Shown one piece after another: positions 15,111 to 25,800 of a DNA stretch of 62,468 nucleotides. This stretch comes from a virus. The DNA lies in IMG/VR virus record IMGVR_UViG_3300044691_000349, positions 1 through 62,468 of that record; one strand, given 5' to 3'. How positions within the stretch are numbered: the stretch's first letter is position 1; every line of letters starts with the position of its first letter. The position numbers and the translations under genes are program-made. The notes beneath the pieces were generated by a model. It saw only the letters and a program-made list of their open reading frames with translations. It did not search any database and was not told the origin of the DNA.

Positions 15111-16487
15111 ATGAATCGCAGCGCCGCCGCCCCGCCCGAGAACTGCCTTGAACTTCGTGATGATTGCCTTGGCGGTGCTTCTATTCTTGTTGATCCTGCG
15201 CGAGTTCAGAAAGCTATAAGCCCGCCGATCTCGCAGGCGTCATCGGCACGCATCCTCACCCTTGACGGCTGGCGAAAGCCTGCATTTCATATAGCAATCT
15301 TTGTGTTCGCGGTGGCCGTCGTGATTGCGCGTCGCCCCGATGCCGTCTTCCATGCACAGTTTTACGCGGAAGATGGCCGCGTCTGGTTTGCCGATGCTTA
15401 CAACATCGGATCGTTTTCCGCTATGCTGCACCCACAAGATGGATACTTTCAAACCCTTCCACGTCTCGGCGCTGCGCTCGCGCTGCTTGTCCCGTTCTCG
15501 CTAGCCCCGCTAGTAATGAATCTCGTCGCCATCATCATCCAGGCGATCCCGGTCAACCTCATGCTCTCCTCGCGTTCTGCGCCGTGGGGTTCATTTCGGT
15601 TCCGCGCAGGATTGGCTGCTCTCTATATCTTTCTTCCGAACACACGAGAGATGGCCAGCACTATAACTGAATCCCAATGGATCTTAGCTCTCATTGCGTT
15701 TCTTCTTCTTATGGCGCTCCCGCCTAAAAGAGCACTGTTTGATGTGGTGGCTCTTATGCTCTGTAGCCTAACTGGACCTTTTTGCCTATTCCTCCTTCCC
15801 GTTGCAGTCACCTTGCTATGTATTGGGAGGGGCCGATCAAGATGGATAAACACTGGAGCCCTCTCTATCGGCCTATTCATTCAGGGGCTGTCCCTGCTCT
15901 TTCATTCCTCCGCAAGGCCGCATCCTTTTCTCGGGGCCAACCTGGAATGGCTTTCCAGAATTCTATCCGGCGCGATCTACCTTGGAACGCTATTAGGAGG
16001 AAATGGCCTGGGACCGCATCTATCGAGCTGGGCACTCTTCGGCATAACCGTCACGGGGACGGCGGTTATGCTCTTAGGGGTGAGGTTTTCAGCCGAGGCG
16101 ATGAGATGCCTTCTATTCCTCTCCTGCGTCATGCTTGTAGCATCCCTGATCAACCCTGCAGCATTTCCTGCGACGGGCAACACGGCTTGGAAGTTGCTTG
16201 CGACCTGTGCCGGTGCTAGGTACTGGTTCTTTCCATCCCTTGCCTTCGCGTGGTCTCTGGCCTACCTTGCACGGAGTTCAACGCAGTGGGTTCGCTGCGT
16301 GGGATGCTTCCTTCTGTTTTCCATGTCGGTTGGGCTTCTGCGTGATGCTCGCTACCCTGCGTTCAAAAATTTGACAGATGAATATACGGAACGCATGATG
16401 GCGGCCCCAGCGGGATCGGTTGTTGTAGTTCCCCTGAATCCGTCTGGTTGGGATATGCGGCTTATCAAACATGATCGCCCCGAATGA
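15111..16487 (+). CDS. Polytopic membrane protein, GT-C-like; moron
   Basis: 458 residues with an N-terminal cytoplasmic stretch and about ten hydrophobic segments. The first periplasmic loop after TM1 carries FYAEDGRVWFADAY and DGYFQTLPRL. An acidic motif in this loop is the hallmark of GT-C glycosyltransferases that use polyprenyl-linked sugars, such as phage Gtr proteins. The gene runs against the surrounding late operon, has its own promoter-like sequence, and its stop lies three bases from the stop of the tail-fibre gene. I infer a lysogenic-conversion factor modifying surface glycans. The membrane topology is certain; the enzyme class is not. Confidence 0.75.
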   Translation: MNRSAAAPPENCLELRDDCLGGASILVDPARVQKAISPPISQASSARILTLDGWRKPAFHIAIFVFAVAVVIARRPDAVFHAQFYAEDGRVWFADAYNIGSFSAMLHPQDGYFQTLPRLGAALALLVPFSLAPLVMNLVAIIIQAIPVNLMLSSRSAPWGSFRFRAGLAALYIFLPNTREMASTITESQWILALIAFLLLMALPPKRALFDVVALMLCSLTGPFCLFLLPVAVTLLCIGRGRSRWINTGALSIGLFIQGLSLLFHSSARPHPFLGANLEWLSRILSGAIYLGTLLGGNGLGPHLSSWALFGITVTGTAVMLLGVRFSAEAMRCLLFLSCVMLVASLINPAAFPATGNTAWKLLATCAGARYWFFPSLAFAWSLAYLARSSTQWVRCVGCFLLFSMSVGLLRDARYPAFKNLTDEYTERMMAAPAGSVVVVPLNPSGWDMRLIKHDRPE

Positions 16488-16490
16488 ACC

Positions 16491-18404
16491 TCAAGTGAGA
16501 ACCACGCTTTTCCAGCCGGAGTTGCCATAAATCCATAACTTGTTGGTGGCGGGATCGAAGCATGATGCGCCCACGGCTGGAGTTGTAGATGGAGCACCGC
16601 TGGTCTGAGCCATGACTATCTGGCCTTTGGCGTTCACTCCTGATAGCACCCCGGTTGTAGGGTCTTTCCAGTCAACCAAATCGGCGGTCTGCGGCCCAGT
16701 GGCGCCCGCTTTGAGGGCTACGATAATTGCTGCACTACCCCCTGCTGTCGATGAAGTCCAAACTGCGGAAATACTTCCAGCAGCGGCATTCTTGTCCGCT
16801 GTCTGTATGCCATTCCCGATGCTACTGTTGCCAACAAACTCCCGAAGGGTATATCCGGAAACGCTGGATACAGGGTTTTGGTTTGAGCAGCAAAAAATAG
16901 TGAAGATCAAGTCGCCCGTGGTAGTGGTGATCGGCCCCACCGTGGCCGGACTTGCGCCCCCCCCCTCAGTGGCTTGAGCATCTAGCGCAGACGCCGTCGC
17001 CACCCCGCTATACTCATGGATTGTGGTCAGGGCGAACGTTCCGCCTGATAGATTGGCTGTTACTGTAGTTGCGCCGCCAGCTACATTCAAAGCCACAAAT
17101 ACGGAGCAGTTATTACTGCCCTGCGAGGTATCGTGCGCTACCCGCGTGTATGTGTTTCCTTGCGTGTCAGTGACTGTGTAAGTCCCCGTAGAACGCTCGA
17201 GAATCGCCACGACGATGCAGTTGCCCGCAGTGACGTTGGAGGGAAAAGGTACAGCCTGCCCCACAAACGGACTGCCGCTAAGATTCGTCGCGCCCTGCAC
17301 AAAAGCTGGCGTTGCTTGGGCGTTCGTCCCCGTGACGGTCTGACCTACAGTAGTGGGCGATCCTGTCGAAATCGCCTGTACGCCCGTGGTGAAGGAGTTG
17401 GCCGTAGTGAGCGATGCACCGCTGCCACCGCCCGGTGCCGCCCATTTCAAACCTAGCGCCTGCGTTGAATCTGCTGTCAACACCTGCGTGTCAGCACCTA
17501 CAGGTATACGCGCTGCAACCGTGCTGAAGCCTTGAAGGTCTCCCTTTGTCGTGACCGACAGCGCTGCGCCTGTCCCAGGCGGAACAGCAAACGTCCCGTC
17601 AGCCTTGAGAAACTTGCCTGCTGCCGCTGATCCCGCAGGCGGAGCAGGGACTGCTCCTGCCACTCCACCCGCACCTGTGTCGCCAACAACGTTGCTTATG
17701 GCCAAGGTGCGGTTTGATGATAAGTCCCCACCGCCCGTAAGAGGCACTGTGGTCGCAATGGTCCGAGTCGTCGGAACCTTTGCCGCGAGGTCTGTCGTCA
17801 GGTTCGTTACCTGCGACTCCGCGATGTTGGGGATGTCGGCAGCGACCGCAATCGAGGGTACGCCTGTCCCCGTCGTGTTCTTCAGCAGCCCAGTGCCGAG
17901 CCCAGCTAGTGATGTGCCGTTGATCTTCACCACGCTTGGGTTCGGATAAGTCCCGCTGAGATCGCCGCCAGCGGTACCCGTTGCCCCAGCATTTACTCCC
18001 CTCTCCGTGAAGTAGTTCATTCCATCGGTAAAGATCACGACTCCGGAGTTCTGATTCAGCGTCAGGTTCGCCGCTGCCGTGTCGATCAGCAACCCGTTGC
18101 GGCTGATGGCGAGTACGCCGGACCCGACGTTCTGCACGGAGATGTTCCACTGTGCGAAGGGCGCGGCGGCGGGAAGTGTGAGCGTCAGCGCCGAAGCTGA
18201 ATTGAAGACGAGCAGCTTCCCGCAGTCCGCAGCGGTGGCGGTATAGCTGGCAGTCTTTGCCGAGGCTCCGCCAGTGTTGGGCACCTCGAACGATTCGCGC
18301 ATGAGCGGCTGGCCGTTATCTCCGCGCGGAATAGCATTCTGGTACCCAGCGTCAGGCGCTGGAGTCGAGGGACTGAAACCGATTGATGTTGTAGGGTTGG
18401 GCAT
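16491..18404 (-). CDS. Tail fibre / receptor-binding protein
   Basis: 637 residues, low in charge and rich in Gly, Ser, Thr and Ala, with phage-fibre segments: GGDLSGTYPNPSV, LTTDLAAKVPTTR, GKFLKADGTFAVPPG and a C-terminal ASCFDPATNKLWIYGNSGW typical of fibre ends. A middle domain (about residues 340-560) looks like a compact beta-sandwich (GYTLREFVG, TIHEYSGV). It follows the tail-tip gene, the normal place of a host-recognition fibre. The receptor cannot be predicted. Confidence 0.85.
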   Translation of the reverse strand: MPNPTTSIGFSPSTPAPDAGYQNAIPRGDNGQPLMRESFEVPNTGGASAKTASYTATAADCGKLLVFNSASALTLTLPAAAPFAQWNISVQNVGSGVLAISRNGLLIDTAAANLTLNQNSGVVIFTDGMNYFTERGVNAGATGTAGGDLSGTYPNPSVVKINGTSLAGLGTGLLKNTTGTGVPSIAVAADIPNIAESQVTNLTTDLAAKVPTTRTIATTVPLTGGGDLSSNRTLAISNVVGDTGAGGVAGAVPAPPAGSAAAGKFLKADGTFAVPPGTGAALSVTTKGDLQGFSTVAARIPVGADTQVLTADSTQALGLKWAAPGGGSGASLTTANSFTTGVQAISTGSPTTVGQTVTGTNAQATPAFVQGATNLSGSPFVGQAVPFPSNVTAGNCIVVAILERSTGTYTVTDTQGNTYTRVAHDTSQGSNNCSVFVALNVAGGATTVTANLSGGTFALTTIHEYSGVATASALDAQATEGGGASPATVGPITTTTGDLIFTIFCCSNQNPVSSVSGYTLREFVGNSSIGNGIQTADKNAAAGSISAVWTSSTAGGSAAIIVALKAGATGPQTADLVDWKDPTTGVLSGVNAKGQIVMAQTSGAPSTTPAVGASCFDPATNKLWIYGNSGWKSVVLT

Positions 18405-18407
18405 AGT

Positions 18408-21176
18408 TTAGGGAACGTTCGTATAGGCGGTTGGTGCGGGCCATCCACCCGGCAATGGCGTCGCCGAGCCCCCTGCCGCGTGGGTGCATTGGATCGCACC
18501 GAGATAGGTGTAACCGGCGACACCGACCTTGGCAGTCGTCAACTCTGCAAAGACCGCCAGCTGCGGGCTTTGGTCACCCAGATAGTCCGGATCTTGGATG
18601 GTCACGTAATACCAGGTTGGCGAACCACCCGGGTCGCTGATCACGATAGACCGCGCGTTATAGGTCACCGTCCCACTGGAGAAAGCGACGCTGACGGCGG
18701 CAAGCGCAATATGAGTCGCGTCAGGCTGCGAAAGCGCAATTGCTGGCGTGTTGGCATAGTTGGAATTGTTGACCAGCGTCGAGCCTCCGCCATCGATGGA
18801 CCCGGGAATGGTCGGCTGCTGGAAGCCCTGCACCGTCAGCTCCTCGGTTGGACTCCAGTCGTAGACCGAAGAGTCCGTCTCCTGCACATCGATCTCGGTT
18901 CCCAGCAATGTAACATCGTTGCCGTCGACCTGCTGCTTTTGGATCGTGAATCTGTGCGCGGCGATCTCAAGCAGCTTTTCCACCCAATTCAGTAGCGGCA
19001 AAGTCATCGTCACGACGTCGAGCGCGGTGGCGCGATACATCGCCATGTTGTATGAGAAGGTGCCGGTGCCTTGCTGCCTCCTCCGCATCAGTTCGATCTT
19101 CTCCAGCCGCTGCGCCATCGAAGAGGAGATGGTGAAGGGCAGTTGAATATCAAGCCAACGACGCTCTCCACCATCGGCGGCAAGGTTCGCGTCGCCGAAC
19201 GGATACATCGGGGATCCGCTCATATAGCCATGCAGCTGATCCTGCGCATAGGGAGGAATGTCGCTCGACTGCCAGTTATTGGCCGGGCTGATGTAGGTGC
19301 CCTTGACGCCGTTGTAGAGGTCGCGAATGCCGACCTTCTCGCGCCAGCGGAACGGACCAGCGGCGATGGACAGAGCTTGAGCGCTTCCCGCCATTCCCGG
19401 CAAGCCGGAGGGGATGGCGCTTGTCGTGTAGTAGATCGCATAGCCCAGGTTAGTAATGGTGACCGAATCACCCATGCCATCAGCGACGAGCGATGTACTT
19501 AGGGCTACCTCCATTGAAAGCCCAGCGAGAGAACTGCCCACGCTTGCCCCCGTCCATTGTGTGCTGCCGAAGGTGGTGCCATCGGGGTTACTGGGAGAGC
19601 TAAATAGGTTGCCGTTGCACCGATATGCGGAAGAGGCTCTGTCATGAAAGGCGCTGGCCAACATCACGGGATAGATTGCATGGATCACAGCGTCCCACGG
19701 GAGTGCAGGATCAACTACAAAGTCATCCCAATGGACTGTAGCGGTATTGTTTCCAAAAGAACGGCTCTGCGAATATCCAAGGCTTCCAGTTGGATTACTC
19801 CCAGCCGTTCCAAATGCAAACCCGGTGGCGGGACAAAATAGACCAGGGCACCCACTAAGGAGCCCACTACTAGCCGCCCTGCGCGGATAAGCCCACGCCA
19901 CAGTCTGCCCGCTGGGCACCGCAACTGGAGGCGTCAAGCCCGATGGCGTATGGCCCCCGATGAAGATGCTGCTCCCCGGCCACGCTGCAGGCCAGATCAC
20001 GAACTGACCCTGCGTATAGGTCAGCCGACCGCCGCATGAGGTCAGAAGGTTTTGCAGTACCTCGCCCCGTTTCACCGTCAGCGGGAAGCCGCCGTTGCAG
20101 CGATAGCGGGGCTCCGTCCCGCCAGCAGCCAAGGGCACCGCCTCATCGCAGATATTGGCCGCGGCGATCAGCTTGTCGAGCGGAATCTCTGTGCCGTAAG
20201 CGGCCTTGAATCCAAATACCGGATGCGCGAGATAGTCGGCGATGATCAGCGCCGGGTTCTCGGTGTAGCCATAAGTCACCGGGCTGGTGCGCGGATCGTA
20301 AATATCTTTCTTTCCGCTCAGGCGAAAGGCTATGGTGGGCAGGCCATTCGCAAAGATCTCATCGTTGTAGTGCAGCCGCAAAAACACCGATGTCTTGCCC
20401 AGTAGCCGATGGTCTGCGGTCCACGGATTATTCGGATAGATGACGAGGTTCCCGGGATCGCCATCGTACGGCGTGCCGTTGATCATGCCCGGGAAGGTAT
20501 CGGTATGATCTCCGAGCAGCACCTCCATGTGGACCTTGGCCTTGTAGTTCGGCCACAAGGTCAGGGCCTGCCCCGAGCCGGAAACCGTGGTCGCGCTCCC
20601 GCCGCAGATGTAAGTGAAGTGCAGGCTATCTACCACCGTCACCGCATATCTGCCATTGAAGGTGTGATCGGAGACGTTCTGGATTTGCAGCGTGTCTCCG
20701 GTCTGGAGATCGGTGATCGGCGAGGTGAGCACCACCGCGACGACGCCGTTCGCCCGAGTGATGCTGACAAAGCTGATAGTCTGCTGCGTCGGCGTGAAAC
20801 TGCAACCGTTAGCGTCGAGCCGCACCCTCTGGCCATCGAAAAGCAGCACTACATTGCCCTGAGATGCATGGCAGGCGAGCACAATTACAAGGTCAAGGTA
20901 CTTATTGTTCTCGTCGAACTCGCTGAGATGGACAAGAATTCCGCCCAGCTTTTGACGTCCATAGACGACGTTCCAGGGCGCAACCGGATTGCGCGATAGC
21001 ACGGCCGTACCCGTCAGCGGTCCTTGCGAGAGCAGGGTGCCGATACCAGTAAGCACCATGCCGACGCCCGCCGAGATGAGATAGCCGCCGAGCGGGCCCC
21101 CGACTCCCGTTGCGACGAGAATGGCGCCTCCGATGATCTCTATCCCGCCGATGATGACACCAATGAATTTAGACAT
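18408..21176 (-). CDS. Tail tip protein, J-like
   Basis: 922 residues. The N-terminus has a Gly/Ile-rich hydrophobic segment (about 5-50), then APWNVVYGRQKLGG, a motif typical of lambda J-like central tip proteins. Beta-rich domains follow, then IADYLAHPVFGF and CGGRLTYTQGQFVIWPAAW. A 220-residue segment with Gly/Ser-rich content (near 420-640) looks like an inserted decoration domain. The C-terminus is fibronectin-like. It seals the tail tube and holds the fibre encoded next. Confidence 0.85.
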   Translation of the reverse strand: MSKFIGVIIGGIEIIGGAILVATGVGGPLGGYLISAGVGMVLTGIGTLLSQGPLTGTAVLSRNPVAPWNVVYGRQKLGGILVHLSEFDENNKYLDLVIVLACHASQGNVVLLFDGQRVRLDANGCSFTPTQQTISFVSITRANGVVAVVLTSPITDLQTGDTLQIQNVSDHTFNGRYAVTVVDSLHFTYICGGSATTVSGSGQALTLWPNYKAKVHMEVLLGDHTDTFPGMINGTPYDGDPGNLVIYPNNPWTADHRLLGKTSVFLRLHYNDEIFANGLPTIAFRLSGKKDIYDPRTSPVTYGYTENPALIIADYLAHPVFGFKAAYGTEIPLDKLIAAANICDEAVPLAAGGTEPRYRCNGGFPLTVKRGEVLQNLLTSCGGRLTYTQGQFVIWPAAWPGSSIFIGGHTPSGLTPPVAVPSGQTVAWAYPRRAASSGLLSGCPGLFCPATGFAFGTAGSNPTGSLGYSQSRSFGNNTATVHWDDFVVDPALPWDAVIHAIYPVMLASAFHDRASSAYRCNGNLFSSPSNPDGTTFGSTQWTGASVGSSLAGLSMEVALSTSLVADGMGDSVTITNLGYAIYYTTSAIPSGLPGMAGSAQALSIAAGPFRWREKVGIRDLYNGVKGTYISPANNWQSSDIPPYAQDQLHGYMSGSPMYPFGDANLAADGGERRWLDIQLPFTISSSMAQRLEKIELMRRRQQGTGTFSYNMAMYRATALDVVTMTLPLLNWVEKLLEIAAHRFTIQKQQVDGNDVTLLGTEIDVQETDSSVYDWSPTEELTVQGFQQPTIPGSIDGGGSTLVNNSNYANTPAIALSQPDATHIALAAVSVAFSSGTVTYNARSIVISDPGGSPTWYYVTIQDPDYLGDQSPQLAVFAELTTAKVGVAGYTYLGAIQCTHAAGGSATPLPGGWPAPTAYTNVP

Positions 21177-21182
21177 AGAAGA

Positions 21183-21611
21183 TCAAACGTGCCAGGCGCA
21201 CAGGCCTCGAGCGAGAGGAATTCGGCTGAGACCGCGGGCTCGGCAGACGATAATCTCGCGCCCATTCATCGAGACGAGGCCGAGCGAATAATCACGCGCC
21301 CGCTTGATGAGCACCACATCGCCGCGTTGGGCATACGATATTGCGATCTCAGTCATGTGGAGTTTCGCGGTGATGCAGGCAACGATGGCCCGCACCGATG
21401 CAGCGCCCGTCGCGGCTTTTATCGATCGGTAGGCTTCGCCGCGCGAACTGTAGTTGTCGCGAAAGTCGTGCGCCGGGTCGACGCCGGTCATCTGATGAAT
21501 GGCGCTCGAAACGAACATGCAGCAGTCCCACGAGCCGTAGACAAAGGGATCGTGCGCATGAATGCGGAGGAAGTTGTCCAGGCGAGTCTGCCAATCGGGT
21601 AAACGTGTCAT
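21183..21611 (-). CDS. Tail assembly protein, DUF6950/NlpC-like
   Basis: 142 residues. WDCCMFVSSAIHQMTGVDP near residue 28 supplies the Cys of an NlpC/P60-like fold, and GDVVLIKR with a later GLVSMNGREI completes the beta-sheet core. Proteins of this family stand between the hub gene and the J-like gene in many siphophages and may have peptidoglycan-cutting or hub-assembly roles. It overlaps the upstream gene by ATGA. Confidence 0.8.
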   Translation of the reverse strand: MTRLPDWQTRLDNFLRIHAHDPFVYGSWDCCMFVSSAIHQMTGVDPAHDFRDNYSSRGEAYRSIKAATGAASVRAIVACITAKLHMTEIAISYAQRGDVVLIKRARDYSLGLVSMNGREIIVCRARGLSRIPLARGLCAWHV

Positions 21612-22189
21612 TGGTTGTTGATGTTCGAAGGCGTGCGGCCCCAGTAGATGGTCACGTCCTGAATGCTCGACACGAACTCCATGCCACGGTCGCCGGGATG
21701 ATCGAGCTGCTGATCTTCGTTGGTGTATCGCCGATCGACCGCTACATTCATCTCCACCAGCCTGTTTTCGCAGTTGATGGAGATGCTGCAGGTCTGGCCA
21801 TCAACATCGATGGTGGGCTGATCCATACGCCCCGCCCACGAGATGACCGGGTCGTCGATCAGCGCGAGGGTCGCGTCGAACAGTCCTAGCCGCACCAAAA
21901 CGGGAAGGCCAACCTGGAACTCCGTCATCACGTCGGTCAACAGAGTGGAGTCGATGCCGCTCATGGTGAGGTTGATTCCTTTGGCGTCGACGCTGGCGCC
22001 CTCCTCGATAGTGGAGATAGTGCCGAGCGTGCCAACGCCAAGCCACGTCTGCCCTCCCCATGCGATCGAGCCGCGGCCGGTCCATACGTAGATCGGCCCG
22101 CTGACGAAATGAGCCTCCACGAAGAACGCTGGCCGAAGATTGGCCGATTGAGTCGCCGCGAGTTGTCCCGCACTCAAATTGCGTGGCAT
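21608..22189 (-). CDS. Tail protein, DUF2163-like
   Basis: 193 residues. The pattern (AFFVEAHFVSGPIYVWTG, then GIDSTLLTDVM, VLVRLGLFD, DDPVISWAGRMDQPTID, RLVEMNVAVDRRYTNEDQ) is that of the phage hub proteins near the tail tip that are annotated as DUF2163 or BR0599-like. It probably forms part of the tail-tip ring. ATGA overlap downstream. Confidence 0.8.
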   Translation of the reverse strand: MPRNLSAGQLAATQSANLRPAFFVEAHFVSGPIYVWTGRGSIAWGGQTWLGVGTLGTISTIEEGASVDAKGINLTMSGIDSTLLTDVMTEFQVGLPVLVRLGLFDATLALIDDPVISWAGRMDQPTIDVDGQTCSISINCENRLVEMNVAVDRRYTNEDQQLDHPGDRGMEFVSSIQDVTIYWGRTPSNINNQ

Positions 22190-22810
22190 CTAGATGGCCT
22201 CCCGGCAATCAAACTGCACGCCGTACATGCGCGCCTGCGTCTCCGACCATTTGCGCGCGTTGCTCTTGAGCCGCCATAGACCTTTGGTGTTGGTCAGGAT
22301 CAGCGCATCGCCATCGGCGGGCGACTCGCGTAGCGGAGGGTAAATACTCAGCGTCGCGTTGCCGCTACCATCTGCGTTAGCCAGCTGCAGATTGCGATAG
22401 AGCCGATAGCCGGCCTGCAGCCAGTCGCCCGGCCCTAGCACGCCGGTTGCCCCCGGCGTCCATCCCTTCGTATTGAGCGCGAATCCAGTCTGCCCGCCAC
22501 CATTGACCAGAGGCGTACCCGCTCCGCTGCCCTGTGGCGCGACCGCCAGCGGATCGCCGAGCTGGAAGACGTTGGCCTGCCCTCGCAATCCCATCAGGAA
22601 CGCGATCCACGCCTGCGCCTGCACGTGGGTCAGGGGCGGCATGGAGACGGACGCCTCGAGCCATCCCTGCTGCCAGTCCTGCACCTGCTGCTGGCCCGTA
22701 AACGGCGACACGCTCAGCGCAACGATATCCGTCGCGGTGAAGTCGATCGTCTGCGGAGCCGCGGGCGTCGCCGGCATCGCGATAATGTTCCAACCGTTGA
22801 ATGTGGGCAT
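22190..22810 (-). CDS. Distal tail protein-like
   Basis: 206 residues. WLEASVSMPPLTHVQAQAWI followed by GQANVFQLGDPLA and, later, LGPGDWLQAGYRLYRNLQ and SPADGDALILTN matches a phage tail protein found directly after the tape measure. The fold is expected to be Dit-like, joining the tube to the tip. Function follows from position and pattern. Confidence 0.78.
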   Translation of the reverse strand: MPTFNGWNIIAMPATPAAPQTIDFTATDIVALSVSPFTGQQQVQDWQQGWLEASVSMPPLTHVQAQAWIAFLMGLRGQANVFQLGDPLAVAPQGSGAGTPLVNGGGQTGFALNTKGWTPGATGVLGPGDWLQAGYRLYRNLQLANADGSGNATLSIYPPLRESPADGDALILTNTKGLWRLKSNARKWSETQARMYGVQFDCREAI

Positions 22811-22823
22811 TATTTGGGTTTCG

Positions 22824-25800
22824 TTACCGCTGCGGCGTGCGCTTGAGGCGTTCCGCGCTTACCTGGACAGCATTGCTGATCGCCGAATTGTGTGCGGCGA
22901 GGATTGCAGTGCGGGTGCGCTGTTCGGTCTGGGCCGGATCTGTGCCGCGTGCGTCGATGCTGTAGTAGAGATTCGGACCAGTAGAGCCGCCGAGCATCCG
23001 CCGCGAGGCTACATTGCTGGTGATGCTACCCGAGGCGCCAGTGAGGATCTCCGGGCCGCGCTCACCGACCAGATAGGCGGTGCCAGGCGATACCGGGCCG
23101 CCTTCGGCGTGCGGGGTCAATGCTCCCATGAGTGAAGCCCAGAAGCCTCCGCCGCCACTGTCGCCGCCGTCATCACTGCTGTCGCCGCTGCTCCCGCCCT
23201 TCTTGAAGAGTTTTCCGAGGAAGCCCCAGAACCCTCCGCCGCCGCTGTTGTCATCGCCGCTATCGCTCTTCTTGCTGAAGAGACCCCCAAGCACATCACC
23301 CAGTTCATTCTTACGACCACTCCCATCGCCGCTATTGTCTTTGTTGTCCTTTTTGCCGCCGATGAGATCGCCGAGTTCATTGACGTAGCCGCCAGTGTTA
23401 CCGGCTATGCCGCCTGCGCCTACCATCTGCACGAACAGAGGATTGTTCCTCGTTCCGTCTGGCTTGCCCTTGAGCGCGTCGCTGAGCGGGCCACCGATGG
23501 AAGCAGGCAGAACCTTGCCCAGCGCCCCGAGCCCCTTCTGCATCGCGCTCTGGATGGTTGACTTGACCATCTGCCGGCCGATGTCTTCGAACATCTTGGC
23601 GAAGCTGGTTTTGCCGCCGGTGACCAGCTGCGCGAGATTGTCGGACAGCTTTTCGAACGCCTGATGTAAGGCCTCGTAGATGATCTGGCCGGCCGTAATC
23701 GCCTGCTTCTGCATGTCCAGGAAGAATGCCTTCATGCCATTGCTGGCACTGCCCTCAAAAAGCAGCAACCTGACCGTCTCATCGACCTGCCGATTGAGGT
23801 TCTCCTGCGCCTTAGCCGTGATCTGAAGGCTCTCCGCATAGTTGGCAGTTCTGCCATTCAAGGCCTCCATCGCGGCGACTGCATCGTTGAGTTTCGTTTG
23901 CTCGTCTTCATACTGCGCCGCTGGAGAGCGCAGAGCGCGCGCATTCTGTAAGTCACCGGAGCGCTTCTCTTCCTCGTTCACGCCGACCATCGCCGCGCGC
24001 AGAGCCAGCAGCTTATCCCGCAGCTCGCCCGTTGCCGCTCCCGCGATCTGCACGTCGAGCGCATACAGTTTGGCACGAAGTGCCGCCTCGTCCTGCGCGT
24101 CGATTCCGCTGAGGAGCGCATCGTTGACGATCCGACGCGCCGCAAGCTCCTCGCCTAAGCTGATGATGTTTCCTTTGAGGTTGACGGTTTCCTTAGCCAC
24201 GGACTCCGCATAGATCTCTCCGGAGCGCGTGAGGATTTGTGCCAAGCTGCCGCCCTTCGCCCTCAGCTCGTTCCATGCCTGCGTCACCGCAGTCTGGCGC
24301 AGGATCGCGTCGGAACCCTTGTCCATCGCCTGAATCATGAGACCAGACTGGCTGATACTCAAGGCCGACGCGCGTGAGGCAGTGCCAAGTAGATTGAGGA
24401 GCTGCGTCTTTGCCTCGTTGTCCGAGATCTGCGCATTCTTCTCCCGGATGAGCGATTGCGTGGCGCCGTCGACCAGCGATGCATAATCCTTGGTCGCGGA
24501 ACCGGTCTGCTTGGCGATCTCTTCCCCGAGCTTCAGGATTTCGTTGCTGGCCTTATTGGCGGCGACGACCTTGCGCTGCGCCTCCTCTTCCAGGCCCGCG
24601 GCGGCCAGCGTCTGCTTCGATTCGTCGAGCTTCTCTTGCAGGCCGGCGAGCAGCTTTCCGACGGGGCTTTCCTTGCTCTTACCCAAACCGGAGGTATCGG
24701 GCGGTGGAGGACCTGGAGGCGGTTCAGTATCAGTCTTGCCCTTCTTTGGACCGGCTGCTCCTTTTCCTTCGCGCTCCAGTTTCGCCTGATCGAGCGCTTT
24801 ACCTACCCACTCCGGTGTCAGTTTGCCGAGCAGTCCCTTGATCCACTCGAACGCCTTGCCGAACATATCACCGATGACCTGGACCACGGAGAACTGCGAG
24901 AACCAGCTGATGAGTCCTTTCCACAGCGACTTGAGCCCGTCGATCAAGGGGCTGAACTTCTTACCGAGCCATGACACGCCCCAACCCATCGCGATCCATG
25001 CCGCATTCCAGGTGTCGCGCAGCTTGTAAGTGGTGCCATTGAGGCTGAATGTGGAATCGCGGAATTTATAGAGCACCGCTACCAACAGAGTGATCGCGAG
25101 CGCCGCGGCTGTGAATGGGTTGCTCAGCGCGGCCAGCATCAAGGCTCTTCCGGCAGTCGCCGCTCCTGTTGTAACAAGAGTAAGCAGTGACGGAATCGCA
25201 CGCAGACCGGTGGTGAGCGAGGCCCACATCGAGGCTAAACTCAGCCCTCGCAGCGCAGTCAAGGCGGTACCGACCCTGGCGAAGCCAACGGAGACGCCGA
25301 CAGATGCAACCTCTGCGATGGTCGCGCCTTTTGCAACGCCATAGTAGGCACTGGTTACTCCGGACAGTCCGGTAGCCAACTTCATCGCGCCAGGGACGGC
25401 CATCGCGATCCCCTTGCCGAGCACGGAGAAGTCGGCTGCGGCGAGGCCGCTAATGAACGGTAAAGCGATGTTGCCGATCTTGATTGCAGCCAGCCCGAGC
25501 AGCGCGATCTTTATCTCCGACAAATGCTCGAGCGCGAAGCCCAGAGCGCTGGTCACCAGGTCGATGGCCTTCGTGACCTGCGCGCCGAACATCTCGGCCA
25601 ATTTCTTTACATCGATGCGCGACCCGATCTCTTGCAACTTCTCGCTGAACTTGGTCAGCGCAGGCAGCACGGCCACAGTCAACTGCAACCCGAAGCCCTG
25701 TTGCGCCGCGTGCAGCTTGGTGATGACTTCGTGATAGGCGCGAACCTTGGCTGGGACGTCGCCGCCGATGACGAGGCCGAACTTCTCAGCCTCTTCAGTA

